A DNA stretch of 64,000 bases from JADCCX01 sp051649305. GTDB taxonomy: Bacteria; Pseudomonadota; Alphaproteobacteria; Rhizobiales; Beijerinckiaceae. The notes beneath the pieces are model-generated. The model searched no databases. It was not told the origin of the DNA and worked only from the letters and a program-made list of their open reading frames with translations. Location: NCBI GenBank assembly GCA_051649305.1, contig JBOFGV010000052.1:91539-155538 (forward strand), in the 5' to 3' direction. A program made the position numbers and the translations under genes. Below are positions 24,868 to 33,009 of this stretch, piece after piece. Every line of letters starts with the position of its first letter. Position 1 is the stretch's first letter.

Positions 24868-26631
24868 TTACCGCAACCTGTTGTTCGGCCCTGCCGCAAG
24901 CGTGCCCGCCTGCCGCTGGTCAGAGGCACCCTCAAAACCCTGTTTGTTGACAGCAATCGAATGCGTTGATCCCATAGCCTGACGCACTTCCACCTTGTGA
25001 CCCTTCGCCTGAAGCAGGCGGATCGTATCCACCGACAGGCCACGTTCCACACGCAACTCATCAGGCAACCACTGGTGATGCACGCGCGGCGCTTCGGTGG
25101 CTTCCGCCACGTTCATGCCATGGTCGATCACGTTGGATACGACCTGCAGCACAGTGGTGATGATGCGGCTGCCACCGGGAGAACCTGTCACAAGCACGGG
25201 CTTGCCGTCCTTGAAGACGATGGTGGGCGACATGGAGGACAAGGGCCGCTTGCCGGGGCCGGGTGCATTGGCATCCCCGCCCACCAGACCGTAGGCGTTG
25301 GGCACGCCAGGCTTGGCAGCAAAGTCATCGAGCTCGTTGTTCATCAGAATGCCGGTGCCATCCGCCACCATGGCCATGCCGTAGCTAAAGTTCAGCGTAT
25401 AAGTGCAGGAAACGGCGTTTCCTTCCTGATCCATCACGGAATAATGCGTGGTCTGGTCGCTTTCAAAGGGCTGCGGCTGGCCGGGCTTGATGTCCTTGCC
25501 GGGACGGGCCTTGGCAGGGTCGATCTGCGCGCGCAGGGTTTCGGCATATTTCTTTGAAGTCAGTCCCTTGACTGGCACCTTCACAAAGGCTGGATCGCCC
25601 AGATACTCGCTGCGGTCGGCATAGGCGAGTTTGGAGGCTTCCGCGAAAAGATGGATGGCATCGGCCGAATTGTGGCCCGCGGCCTTGAGATCAAAGCCTT
25701 CCAGCATGTTGAGAATTTGCACCAGATGCACGCCGCCGGAGGATGGTGGCGGCATGGAAACGATCTCATGGCCGCGATAGCTTCCTTTCACCACATCTCG
25801 CTCGATGGCGCGGTAGGATTTGAGATCATCCAGTGTCCAGTTGCCGCCAGCAGCGTTGACAGCTGTCACCATTTTTTCCGCAACACCGCCTTCGTAGAAA
25901 GCCTTCGGACCTGTCAATGCGATACCATAGAGCGTGGCGGCCAGATCAGATTGCTGCAGCAACACGCCGCGCGGCAGGGCATTGCCATCCACCGTTATGA
26001 AGATACGGGCTGAGGAATCAAACCGCTTCAGGCGGCGCTCAGCCTGCTTTAGGGAAAACGCCAGATCATCGCCCACAATGAAGCCATCCCGCGCCAGATC
26101 AACAGCGGGCTGGATGAGTTTCGCGAAGGTGAAGCGACCGGACCCGAACCGCTCCAGCGCCATGGCAAGGCCAGCAACTGTGCCGGGGATGCCTGCACCC
26201 AGCCCTGTATTCTGGCTGCGGTTGAGATCAGCGTCGCCCTTGTCATTGAGATACATCGTCTTGGTGGCGGAGGCAGGCGCTGTTTCGCGGAAGTCCACCG
26301 AGCGGGTTTCGTTACGGTCCGCCCTGTGCACAATCATGAAACCGCCACCGCCAATGTTGCCGGCGCGTGGCAGGGTGACCGCAAGGGCAAAACCGATAGC
26401 AACAGCAGCATCGACGGCATTGCCGCCCTGCTCAAGAATTTCGACGCCCACGCGCGTGGCGAGCGTTTCCTGTGAAGCCACCATTCCGCCTGCTGAAAAC
26501 ACCGGCTGGCGGCGCGGCCAGTCAGAGATGATGGGCTGGAGCGGCTCAGCCTGCGCAAAGGCCGCTTCCGGCAATGCGACAGTAGCCAGCAGCATGGACG
26601 TGAAAGCGCGGCGCGAGACAGCGATGGTCAT
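24868..26631 (-). CDS. ggt: Gamma-glutamyltransferase precursor
   Basis: The 587-residue exported proenzyme hydrolyses or transfers the gamma-glutamyl group of glutathione. It has a signal peptide with a Tat-like SRRAF (1-26), the large-subunit motifs GMVASQETLATRVGVEIL, GGNAVDAAVA, GNIGGGGFMIVH, and the autocleavage site before the nucleophile Thr394 in QTTHYSVMDQ. The small subunit includes NNELDDFAAKPG, PLSSMSPTIV and GSPGGSRIIT. All catalytic positions appear intact. Both neighbours are transcribed away from or towards it, so it is monocistronic. Confidence 0.96.
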   Translation of the reverse strand: MTIAVSRRAFTSMLLATVALPEAAFAQAEPLQPIISDWPRRQPVFSAGGMVASQETLATRVGVEILEQGGNAVDAAVAIGFALAVTLPRAGNIGGGGFMIVHRADRNETRSVDFRETAPASATKTMYLNDKGDADLNRSQNTGLGAGIPGTVAGLAMALERFGSGRFTFAKLIQPAVDLARDGFIVGDDLAFSLKQAERRLKRFDSSARIFITVDGNALPRGVLLQQSDLAATLYGIALTGPKAFYEGGVAEKMVTAVNAAGGNWTLDDLKSYRAIERDVVKGSYRGHEIVSMPPPSSGGVHLVQILNMLEGFDLKAAGHNSADAIHLFAEASKLAYADRSEYLGDPAFVKVPVKGLTSKKYAETLRAQIDPAKARPGKDIKPGQPQPFESDQTTHYSVMDQEGNAVSCTYTLNFSYGMAMVADGTGILMNNELDDFAAKPGVPNAYGLVGGDANAPGPGKRPLSSMSPTIVFKDGKPVLVTGSPGGSRIITTVLQVVSNVIDHGMNVAEATEAPRVHHQWLPDELRVERGLSVDTIRLLQAKGHKVEVRQAMGSTHSIAVNKQGFEGASDQRQAGTLAAGPNNRLR

Positions 26632-26772
26632 GATGGCTCTCCTTTGCCGCCATGGTCTGCCCTGAAATGCGTCGCGTCAAATTAAAATGATGACACAAAA
26701 TTATCAGCTTATTTGTCATGTCCTCGAAAGAGGGAACGGCATTTACGCTTTGAAACCGGATTCAGCTTCATA

Positions 26773-27339
26773 ATGCGGTTTGAGAAAGCAAAAGATGACC
26801 GCATGTCTCAACTGACAAATCTGGTTTTTGCCGCCTTGATCGGCAGCGGTGCCATTGCTGGTTTTGTCGTGCAGAATCACGACCGCCAGAAGCAGGATAG
26901 CAAACAAGCTGTTGCTGCTGCTGCTCCAGCGCGCACCAGTGCCGCCAGCGCTCCGCCCAACCCCGGCGGCAACACAGCCATGCTTTATGCTGACCCACGC
27001 GGGCATTTCTTTGCCGACATCATGGTGCGCGGCATCCCGGTCAAGACAATGGTGGATACAGGTGCAAGCCTTGTAGCCCTGTCGACAGAGGATGCGGCAA
27101 AAATCGGATTTCGGGCCAACCCAAGCGACCGCAAGGCGCAGTTCAACACTGCCAACGGCGTTGTGACAGCCTCGCTCATACGCCTTCCTGAGGTGCGCCT
27201 GCAGGGCCTGACCGTCTATGATGTCGAGGCAGCCATCATGCCGCCGGGCGCCATGAGCGGTACATTGCTTGGCATGTCATTCATGAAGAAGCTGGCGAGC
27301 TTTGAATCGCGCGGCACCAGCATGATCATGAAGAAATAG
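26773..27339 (+). CDS. Retropepsin-like aspartic protease (TIGR02281 type)
   Basis: The 188-residue membrane-anchored protein has a transmembrane helix near the N-terminus (LTNLVFAALIGSGAIAGFVV), an Ala/Pro linker and a retroviral-type protease domain with the catalytic FVDTGAS-like motif MVDTGASLVALS and a C-terminal LLGMSFMKKLASFE. Such proteins act as homodimers in the periplasm; substrates are not known. In-frame ATGs at 26773 and 26803 are both possible and neither has a clear ribosome site. Divergent from ggt. Confidence 0.88.
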   Translation: MRFEKAKDDRMSQLTNLVFAALIGSGAIAGFVVQNHDRQKQDSKQAVAAAAPARTSAASAPPNPGGNTAMLYADPRGHFFADIMVRGIPVKTMVDTGASLVALSTEDAAKIGFRANPSDRKAQFNTANGVVTASLIRLPEVRLQGLTVYDVEAAIMPPGAMSGTLLGMSFMKKLASFESRGTSMIMKK

Positions 27340-27351
27340 GCTTTCAAGCGG

Positions 27352-28272
27352 TCAGTCGGTCAGTTCCCTCCGCCAGATTTCGCCTACCAGCTGCTGCCCA
27401 AAACTGACATGCGGCTTGCTTTCCACAAGCGTGAAACCATGCCGTTGATACAGCCTGCGCGCGGCGTGAAGGATATCGTTGGTCCACAGGATCATGCCCG
27501 TATATCCGGCGACCCGCGCAAAACCGAGGCATTCCGTCAGCAGTTTCTCGCCAACGCCGTGCCCGCGCGCCTGCGGCTCAACATAGACAATGCGCAGCTT
27601 GGCATCTTTTGCATCGTTGCGCACAACAGTGGCTGAGCCGACAATCTCGCCGTCAATTTCAGCAACAAAACAGCGCTCAAGATTCGCGTCAAAGTTTCTG
27701 ATAAATTGAGTGGCAATCTCGGCCACCGCCGCTTCAAAGGTGATGTCCCAGTTGTATTCCTGCGCATAGAGCACAGCGTGGCGGTGCACGATCCAGCCGA
27801 GATCACCCGCCCTGTGCTGACGGATAGTTACCGCAGTTTGTGGCTTCGTTGGCTCCAGACAGGCTTCTACCGCGGCAAGTGCACTGGACAGCGCCTTGCG
27901 GCGTTGCGGCGTCAGATGAGAGATCAGGCTTTCCATTTCTTCTGTTGAACGTTGGTCAATCCGCTGGAACAAAACCCGGCCCGCTTCTGTCATGGAAAGC
28001 GTTTTGCTCCGGCGGTCATCCGGCGATACCGCACGCACAATCCAGCCTTGCTTGCCAAGCCGCGTGATTGTGCGGCTGAGATAGCCTGCATTGAGCCTGA
28101 GAACTGACCTGATCTTTTCCGCCGAAACACCATCCGCATGCGCAATTTCATAAAGCACGCGCGCTTCGGTCAGCGAGAGATCAACATCATAGAGCTTGGG
28201 TCGCAGCAGTCCTGTTTTCAACGTGAAAACACGGGCGAAGCGGCGAAGGTCTGAAGCTGTATCCTGAGACAT
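27352..28272 (-). CDS. MarR-family regulator fused to GNAT acetyltransferase
   Basis: The 306-residue protein has an N-terminal winged-helix MarR domain (about 1-140; LTEARVLYEIAHADGVSAEKI, YLSRTITRLGKQGWI, SPDDRRSKTLSMTEAGR) and a C-terminal GNAT domain (about 148-306; IVYVEPQARGHGVGEKLL acetyl-CoA loop, RRLYQRHGFTLV). Such two-domain proteins are known, and may couple acetylation of a ligand to DNA binding. A TTGCT-AAA-AGCAA inverted repeat lies 22 bases upstream of the start and is a good candidate for autoregulation. It converges on the aspartic protease. Confidence 0.93.
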   Translation of the reverse strand: MSQDTASDLRRFARVFTLKTGLLRPKLYDVDLSLTEARVLYEIAHADGVSAEKIRSVLRLNAGYLSRTITRLGKQGWIVRAVSPDDRRSKTLSMTEAGRVLFQRIDQRSTEEMESLISHLTPQRRKALSSALAAVEACLEPTKPQTAVTIRQHRAGDLGWIVHRHAVLYAQEYNWDITFEAAVAEIATQFIRNFDANLERCFVAEIDGEIVGSATVVRNDAKDAKLRIVYVEPQARGHGVGEKLLTECLGFARVAGYTGMILWTNDILHAARRLYQRHGFTLVESKPHVSFGQQLVGEIWRRELTD

Positions 28273-28285
28273 GCCTGAAGGATAT

Positions 28286-28313
28286 CAATTTAGTTGCTAA
28301 AAGCAAGCAATTG
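28286..28313. promoter_or_regulatory. Inverted repeat, candidate operator for MarR-GNAT regulator
   Basis: The segment contains TTGCT-AAA-AGCAA (28294-28306) flanked by CAATT (28286-28290) and AATTG (28309-28313), giving nested symmetry typical of MarR sites. It is 14 bases upstream of the regulator's start codon and 83 bases before the divergent phosphomannomutase, so it could act on both. Confidence 0.55.
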
Positions 28314-28396
28314 CATTTTCATAAAATTGGAAGGGTTTTATCTGCCGTTCACAACTCGGTGTATATAAGGCGGCAGATTCGTCACACGAGGCACCC

Positions 28397-29920
28397 ATGT
28401 CCTATCCAAAGCCACTGAACGCCATTGCTCCCAACTCAGCCCTGTTCGAGAATACACCGCTGGTGAAATCCACCGGTTTCCGCGAATATGACGCCCGCTG
28501 GTGGTTTGGTCATCCCGGCTCAAAGAAGGAGCCTGAGCTCAATCTGATGGGCGTTCAGGCACTTGGCATGGGCGTTGGCACCTTGCTGAAAGAGCAGGGT
28601 GTGAAGAAGGAAATCGTGGTTGGCCATGACTTCCGTGGCTACTCCTCCTCGATCAAGTACGCGCTGATCTCCGGCCTGCTGGCCGCTGGCTGCAAGGTGC
28701 ATGACATTGGTCTGGCGATGTCGCCTATGTCCTACTTTGCCCAGTTCCAGCTTGATGTTCCTGCTGTCGCCATGGTGACCGCCTCGCACAACGACAACGG
28801 CTGGACCGGCGTCAAGATGGGCTCGCAGCGTCCCGTGACCTTTGGCCCGGTGGAGATGACACGGCTCAAGGAAATCGTACTTGCTGGCAAGTTCGATCTC
28901 TCGGGCGGCGGTTCCTATGTTTTCCACGAGAACTTTGCCGAGCATTACATCAAGGATCTGACCAACCGCAAAAAGATCAGCCGCAAACTGCGCGTCATTG
29001 CCGCCTGCGGCAACGGCACGGCGGGTGCTTTTGCACCGCGCATTCTGGAAGCGCTGGGCTGCGAGGTTATCCCCATGGATGCGGAGCTCGACTACACCTT
29101 CCCGCGCTACAACCCCAACCCGGAAGACATGGAAATGCTGCATTCCATGGCCCATGCCGTCAAAGAGCATGGCGCGGATGTGGCCCTCGGCTTTGATGGC
29201 GACGGAGACCGTTGCGGCGTCGTTGACAACAACGGTGACGAGATTTTCGCTGACAAGATTGGCGTGATGCTGGCGCGTGATCTGACGAAGGTTTACGGAC
29301 CATCGCAGTTCGTGGTCGATGTGAAATCAACTGGCCTTTTCGCCACCGACCCTATGCTCAAGCAGCTTGGTGCAAAGACCGATTACTGGAAAACCGGCCA
29401 CAGCTATATCAAGCGCCGCGTGGCTGATCTCAATGCGCTCGCCGGCTTTGAAAAATCCGGTCACTTCTTTTTCAACGCGCCGGTTGGCCGTGGCTATGAC
29501 GACGGTGTGGTGACCGCCATCGCCGTGATTGACATGCTTGATCGCAACCCCGGCAAGACCATGGCAGAACTTTACGCTGATGTGCCCAAGACCTGGGGTT
29601 CGCCCACCATGGCACCGCACTGTGCTGACGAAGTGAAGTACGGCATCGTCGACAAGGTGGTCGCCACTTTCCAGGACATGCATGCCAAGGGCGTGAAGAT
29701 TGATGGCAAGAAGATCATTGATCTCGTCACCGTCAACGGTGTCCGCGTGGTCACTGAAGATGGCACATGGGGTCTGGTGCGTGCTTCCTCCAACAAGCCA
29801 GAGCTTGTGGTGGTGGTGGAAAGCCCTGCTTCCGAAGCCCGCATGCGCGAGATGTTCAAGTCAGTGGATGCAGTGTTGCGCACACATCCTGAAGTGGGTG
29901 CCTACAACCAGACCATCTGA
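28397..29920 (+). CDS. Phosphomannomutase/phosphoglucomutase
   Basis: The 507-residue alpha-D-phosphohexomutase interconverts hexose 1- and 6-phosphates for surface polysaccharide precursors. Four signature loops are visible: the phosphoserine loop VTASHNDNGWTG (Ser130), metal loop FDGDGDRCGVVDNNG, sugar-binding FEKSGHFFF and phosphate-binding RASSNKPELVV. The family's usual TASHNP is TASHND here. Length is 40-50 residues above the 450-460 norm, mostly in the N-terminal domain and the GRGYDDG region. A GAGG precedes the ATG. No sugar genes are nearby. Confidence 0.92.
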   Translation: MSYPKPLNAIAPNSALFENTPLVKSTGFREYDARWWFGHPGSKKEPELNLMGVQALGMGVGTLLKEQGVKKEIVVGHDFRGYSSSIKYALISGLLAAGCKVHDIGLAMSPMSYFAQFQLDVPAVAMVTASHNDNGWTGVKMGSQRPVTFGPVEMTRLKEIVLAGKFDLSGGGSYVFHENFAEHYIKDLTNRKKISRKLRVIAACGNGTAGAFAPRILEALGCEVIPMDAELDYTFPRYNPNPEDMEMLHSMAHAVKEHGADVALGFDGDGDRCGVVDNNGDEIFADKIGVMLARDLTKVYGPSQFVVDVKSTGLFATDPMLKQLGAKTDYWKTGHSYIKRRVADLNALAGFEKSGHFFFNAPVGRGYDDGVVTAIAVIDMLDRNPGKTMAELYADVPKTWGSPTMAPHCADEVKYGIVDKVVATFQDMHAKGVKIDGKKIIDLVTVNGVRVVTEDGTWGLVRASSNKPELVVVVESPASEARMREMFKSVDAVLRTHPEVGAYNQTI

Positions 29921-29932
29921 CGCTGTTGCACT

Positions 29933-30991
29933 TCAACTTGTCGTGCCGCGCACCGAGGCAAAAGCCTTGGCAAAGCGCGGTGCGGCTTCGCCTGCGGCCG
30001 TGAGGGAATAACCGCCCTCCTGCAGAATGACGACAGGCACTGGGAGCTTGCCGAAAATCTCTCCGATCCGGCTGAAGGCTTCGGATGTCACAGCCAGTTT
30101 CGACAGCGGGTCGTCCTTGTGGGCATCCCACCCTGCTGACAGCACAACAGCCTTGGCACCAAAGCGCATGGCTGCATCGGCAAGTTCAATGCAGGCCTTG
30201 ATGTAGGCATCGTCATTGGCACCGACAGGCAGCGGAATGTTGAGATTGGCTCCCTTGCCTGCGCCACGCCCGGTCTCTCCGGCATAGCCTGAATAATACG
30301 GATAGTAGGCTGTCGGGTCCGTATGGGTGGAGGCTACCAGCACATCCGCCCGATCGTAGAAGATGGCCTGCGTACCATCGCCGTGGTGGGTATCAAAATC
30401 AATGATCGCGACATTATCAAACCGCGTGCGAAGACGCTCGGCTGCAATCGCCGCATTGTTGAGAAAACAGAATCCGCAGGCGCGGTCGCGATAGGCGTGG
30501 TGCCCCGGCGGGCGGCAAAGCCCGAAGGCAGCGTCATGCCCGGTTAGCACCGCATTGGCTGCAGCGATGGCCGTTTGCGCCGAGGCATAGGCCGCCTTCC
30601 AGCTGCCCTCGCCCATGGCAACAGCCATATCGCCAATATACCAGCCAGCCTGTCCAATGATGCTGCCGACAGGCGCTTCGGCGCGCTCAAGATCAGCGCC
30701 TGTGCCACGGTAGGGGTGAATATTGGGCCAGACCTCCGGCCCGGCATCCGGAAACTTCTGCCATTCGGCATAGGCCGTTTCCAGAAACGTGAGATAGCGG
30801 GTGTCATGAACAACGCGGATAGCCGCCATGCCATGATCGCCAGGATCAACCAAAGTAAGTCCAGCCGCGATCAGGCGCTCGGAGAGCACCGTCACGCGAT
30901 CAGGATTCTCAAAAGGATCGACGACCTGTCCTGCCCTCATGAACTTCTGCGGCTTGTGCAGAAGTTGATCCGTGTTGAAGAACAGGTGCAT
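29933..30991 (-). CDS. HDAC-family deacylase (acetylpolyamine amidohydrolase-like), thi operon
   Basis: The 352-residue zinc hydrolase of the arginase/deacetylase fold has all catalytic parts: PPGHHAYRD (His164-His165), the zinc ligands in IIDFDTHHGDGT (Asp200, His202), SAGWDAHKDDPL, and the tyrosine loop QEGGYSL. The early FENPDRV is typical of acetylpolyamine amidohydrolases. It starts 10 bases after thiY, its AAGGGG ribosome site overlapping the thiY stop, so it is the third gene of the TPP-riboswitch operon. By context it may deformylate the pyrimidine imported by ThiXY, replacing the amidohydrolase used in Bacillus; this is inference. Confidence 0.9.
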   Translation of the reverse strand: MHLFFNTDQLLHKPQKFMRAGQVVDPFENPDRVTVLSERLIAAGLTLVDPGDHGMAAIRVVHDTRYLTFLETAYAEWQKFPDAGPEVWPNIHPYRGTGADLERAEAPVGSIIGQAGWYIGDMAVAMGEGSWKAAYASAQTAIAAANAVLTGHDAAFGLCRPPGHHAYRDRACGFCFLNNAAIAAERLRTRFDNVAIIDFDTHHGDGTQAIFYDRADVLVASTHTDPTAYYPYYSGYAGETGRGAGKGANLNIPLPVGANDDAYIKACIELADAAMRFGAKAVVLSAGWDAHKDDPLSKLAVTSEAFSRIGEIFGKLPVPVVILQEGGYSLTAAGEAAPRFAKAFASVRGTTS

Positions 30992-31001
30992 TCAAGACCC
31001 C

Positions 31002-31949
31002 TTAGCGCTTGCCGATATAGCGCTCGATCGGCTCAACCTTGTCGATGATGCCACTTTGCTTCATGAAATTGGCAACTGCAAGATAGCGATCAGGATCAAC
31101 CGCCTTGGGCGAGGCCTGAAAGCGGCGCAGGGTATCGGCCCAGGCTGTCTTGTTCAGACGATCATCGAGCTTTGGATAGGCCTTGATGAAGTCCTTCCAT
31201 GTCGCTTCTGGATCGTTGAAGAGGATCATGGTGGCTTCCTCAATCGCTGCGAGGAACTTGTCGAACTTCGCATCACCAAAACGGTCCAGTTTGGAAATAT
31301 AGATCAGCTCGTCATAGGCAGGCACGCCATGCTCTTCCGGGAAGAACATCTTGGGCTTCTTGCCGGCAATCTCGATTTCCGTGCCTTCAAAGTTGCGGAA
31401 ACCGCCAATGATGGCATCCACCCGGCCTGACACCAGCGCCACTGAAAGCGCGAAATTGACATTGATGAGCTTCACGTCGGCTTCTGTCATGCCAACGCTT
31501 TTCAGCATGGCTTTCAGCATCATGTCGTGAATGCCCGAACCGGAATAGCCAATGGTCTTGCCGCGCAGATCCGCCAGTGTCTTGATCGGGCCGTCAGCCA
31601 GCACGGTCATGGTGTTGAGGGGTGTAGACACAACCGTGCCGATGCGTATGACCGGCAGGCCGCTGGCGATAGCGCGGGTGTAGCTGGGCTGGTAGCTGAT
31701 AGCGATATCGCCCTGACCTGCTGCAATCAGCCTTGGTGGCGCTGATGGATCGGAAGGTTCGACAAGCTGGACGTCAAGACCGCGCTTGGTGAAGAGACCC
31801 CGCTCCTTCGCCACGATGATCGGCGCGTGATCAGGGTTGACGAACCAGTCGAGAAGCACAGTGAGTTTTTCCGGCTGCTGGGCCGTTGCCGGCGAGGCGG
31901 TTGTGATCGCCAGTGCTGCAAGCAGCATGGCAAAAAAACGTCTGGTCAT
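31002..31949 (-). CDS. thiY: ThiY-like ABC substrate-binding protein for thiamine pyrimidine precursor
   Basis: The 315-residue periplasmic protein has a signal peptide (about 1-23, ending ATAQ) and the NMT1/THI5-like fold: LTVLLDWFVNPDHAPIIVAK, GDIAISYQPSYTRAIASG, LADLRGKTIGYSGSG and GGFRNFEGTEIEIAGKKP. This is the pattern of ThiY, which binds formylaminopyrimidine, a thiamine degradation product. It follows the thiX permease by 31 bases and lies downstream of a TPP riboswitch, which strongly supports the role. Confidence 0.9.
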   Translation of the reverse strand: MTRRFFAMLLAALAITTASPATAQQPEKLTVLLDWFVNPDHAPIIVAKERGLFTKRGLDVQLVEPSDPSAPPRLIAAGQGDIAISYQPSYTRAIASGLPVIRIGTVVSTPLNTMTVLADGPIKTLADLRGKTIGYSGSGIHDMMLKAMLKSVGMTEADVKLINVNFALSVALVSGRVDAIIGGFRNFEGTEIEIAGKKPKMFFPEEHGVPAYDELIYISKLDRFGDAKFDKFLAAIEEATMILFNDPEATWKDFIKAYPKLDDRLNKTAWADTLRRFQASPKAVDPDRYLAVANFMKQSGIIDKVEPIERYIGKR

Positions 31950-31980
31950 AGGGAAGGCTCCTTTGTGTTGGGGAATGATT

Positions 31981-32823
31981 TCAACGTGTCAGCGTGTCGG
32001 GGAAATTGCGCAGCAAATAGCGCGTGAACAGCGCCATCAGGCCCCAGGTGATGAGGCAGAAAGCAATGAGGATGACCATGTAGGCAAAGACCATATCGGT
32101 CTGCATGCGGGCATTGTGATAGGTCATCATGATGCCCAGACCACCGTCTGATCCCACCCACTCACCGGCAATCGCGCCAAGCGGAGCATAGGCTGCGGCC
32201 AACTTCAGGCCAGAAGCGAGATGCGGCGTTGCTGCAGGCATGCGGATGTGGGTGAGGATCTGCGTGTTGGTGGCACCGTAGAGCCTGGCAAGATCAATCA
32301 GGTTTTCATCCGCCCTGCGCAGGCCCTCGAAATAGGCGACAGTCACCGAAAAGAAGATGGTCACTGCCGCCATCGCCACCTTGGATGTCATGCCAAAGCC
32401 GAACCAGATCATCATCAAAGGGGCGAGCGCCATGAACGGAATCGCCTGACTGACCATGGCCAGCGGTGACAGCGCCTCCGCCAGCCAGCGCGAGCGCGCC
32501 ATGGTGAGCGCCAGCGCCATGCCAACCGCTACACCTATTGCCAGTCCCAGCAGGGTTTCGGCGGCTGTGATGGCCGCGTCACCAAGCATCAACGGAAAGC
32601 GCGTGTAGAGTGTTGTCGCGACATGGCTGGGGCTCGGCATGTACCAGATCGGCAGGGCGAAAAAGCGCACGCAGAATTCCCAAATCAGCAAAGCGCCAAC
32701 CATGGCCACGATTTGCGGACTGATCAGAAAACGGAAGACCCTAACGGGAAAGGACTGTCGTGCAGCCTTTGGCGCAGACGCATACGGCAACGGTTTGTCT
32801 TGCCCTCGGGCAGAAAGTGACAT
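31981..32823 (-). CDS. thiX: ThiX-like ABC transporter permease
   Basis: The 280-residue inner-membrane protein has about six helices and the BPD permease signature EGLRRADENLIDLARLYGATNTQILTHI in shortened form (RLYGATNTQILTHIRMPAA), which docks to the ATPase. The frame opens upstream to 32964 through the riboswitch, so the real start is the ATG at 32823, 7 bases after GGAGG inside the riboswitch 3' end. It is the first gene of the TPP-controlled thiX-thiY-deacylase unit. No ThiZ ATPase gene is found beside it. Confidence 0.92.
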   Translation of the reverse strand: MSLSARGQDKPLPYASAPKAARQSFPVRVFRFLISPQIVAMVGALLIWEFCVRFFALPIWYMPSPSHVATTLYTRFPLMLGDAAITAAETLLGLAIGVAVGMALALTMARSRWLAEALSPLAMVSQAIPFMALAPLMMIWFGFGMTSKVAMAAVTIFFSVTVAYFEGLRRADENLIDLARLYGATNTQILTHIRMPAATPHLASGLKLAAAYAPLGAIAGEWVGSDGGLGIMMTYHNARMQTDMVFAYMVILIAFCLITWGLMALFTRYLLRNFPDTLTR

Positions 32824-32929
32824 CTCGATTCCTCCGCCGGAATGACCCGGATCAGGTTCGGCGGGTTTATGGAAACTTACTTTCCAACTCTCAGCCCCGG
32901 TCTTGCGACCGCAGGGGCACCCCGACGAG
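32824..32929 (-). ncRNA. TPP riboswitch (THI element)
   Basis: On the minus strand the conserved THI core is plain: CGGGGTGCC near 32919-32911, GGCTGAGA at about 32895-32888, then ACCCGCCGAACCTGATCC and GGGTCATTCCGGCGGAGGA. Stem P1 pairs CTCG (32926-32929) with CGAG (32824-32827), directly beside the ATG of thiX. The Shine-Dalgarno GGAGGA is part of the aptamer's closing strand, so thiamine pyrophosphate should block ribosome access; control of translation is expected. Confidence 0.97.
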
Positions 32930-33009
32930 ATGAGCCGTCTATACTCCTGTGGCTCTTGGCTCACAAGCCCAATCCGGCTTATTGAAGGAAGGAATCAAAG
33001 GGCAGGAAC

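Noticed and set aside
26689..26719. ATGACA...TGTCAT inverted repeat between ggt and the aspartic protease
   Set aside because: Only 6-base arms across a long AT-rich spacer; likely chance.
32824..32964. N-terminal extension of the ThiX permease
   Set aside because: This stretch is the TPP riboswitch, and the ATG right after it has the Shine-Dalgarno.
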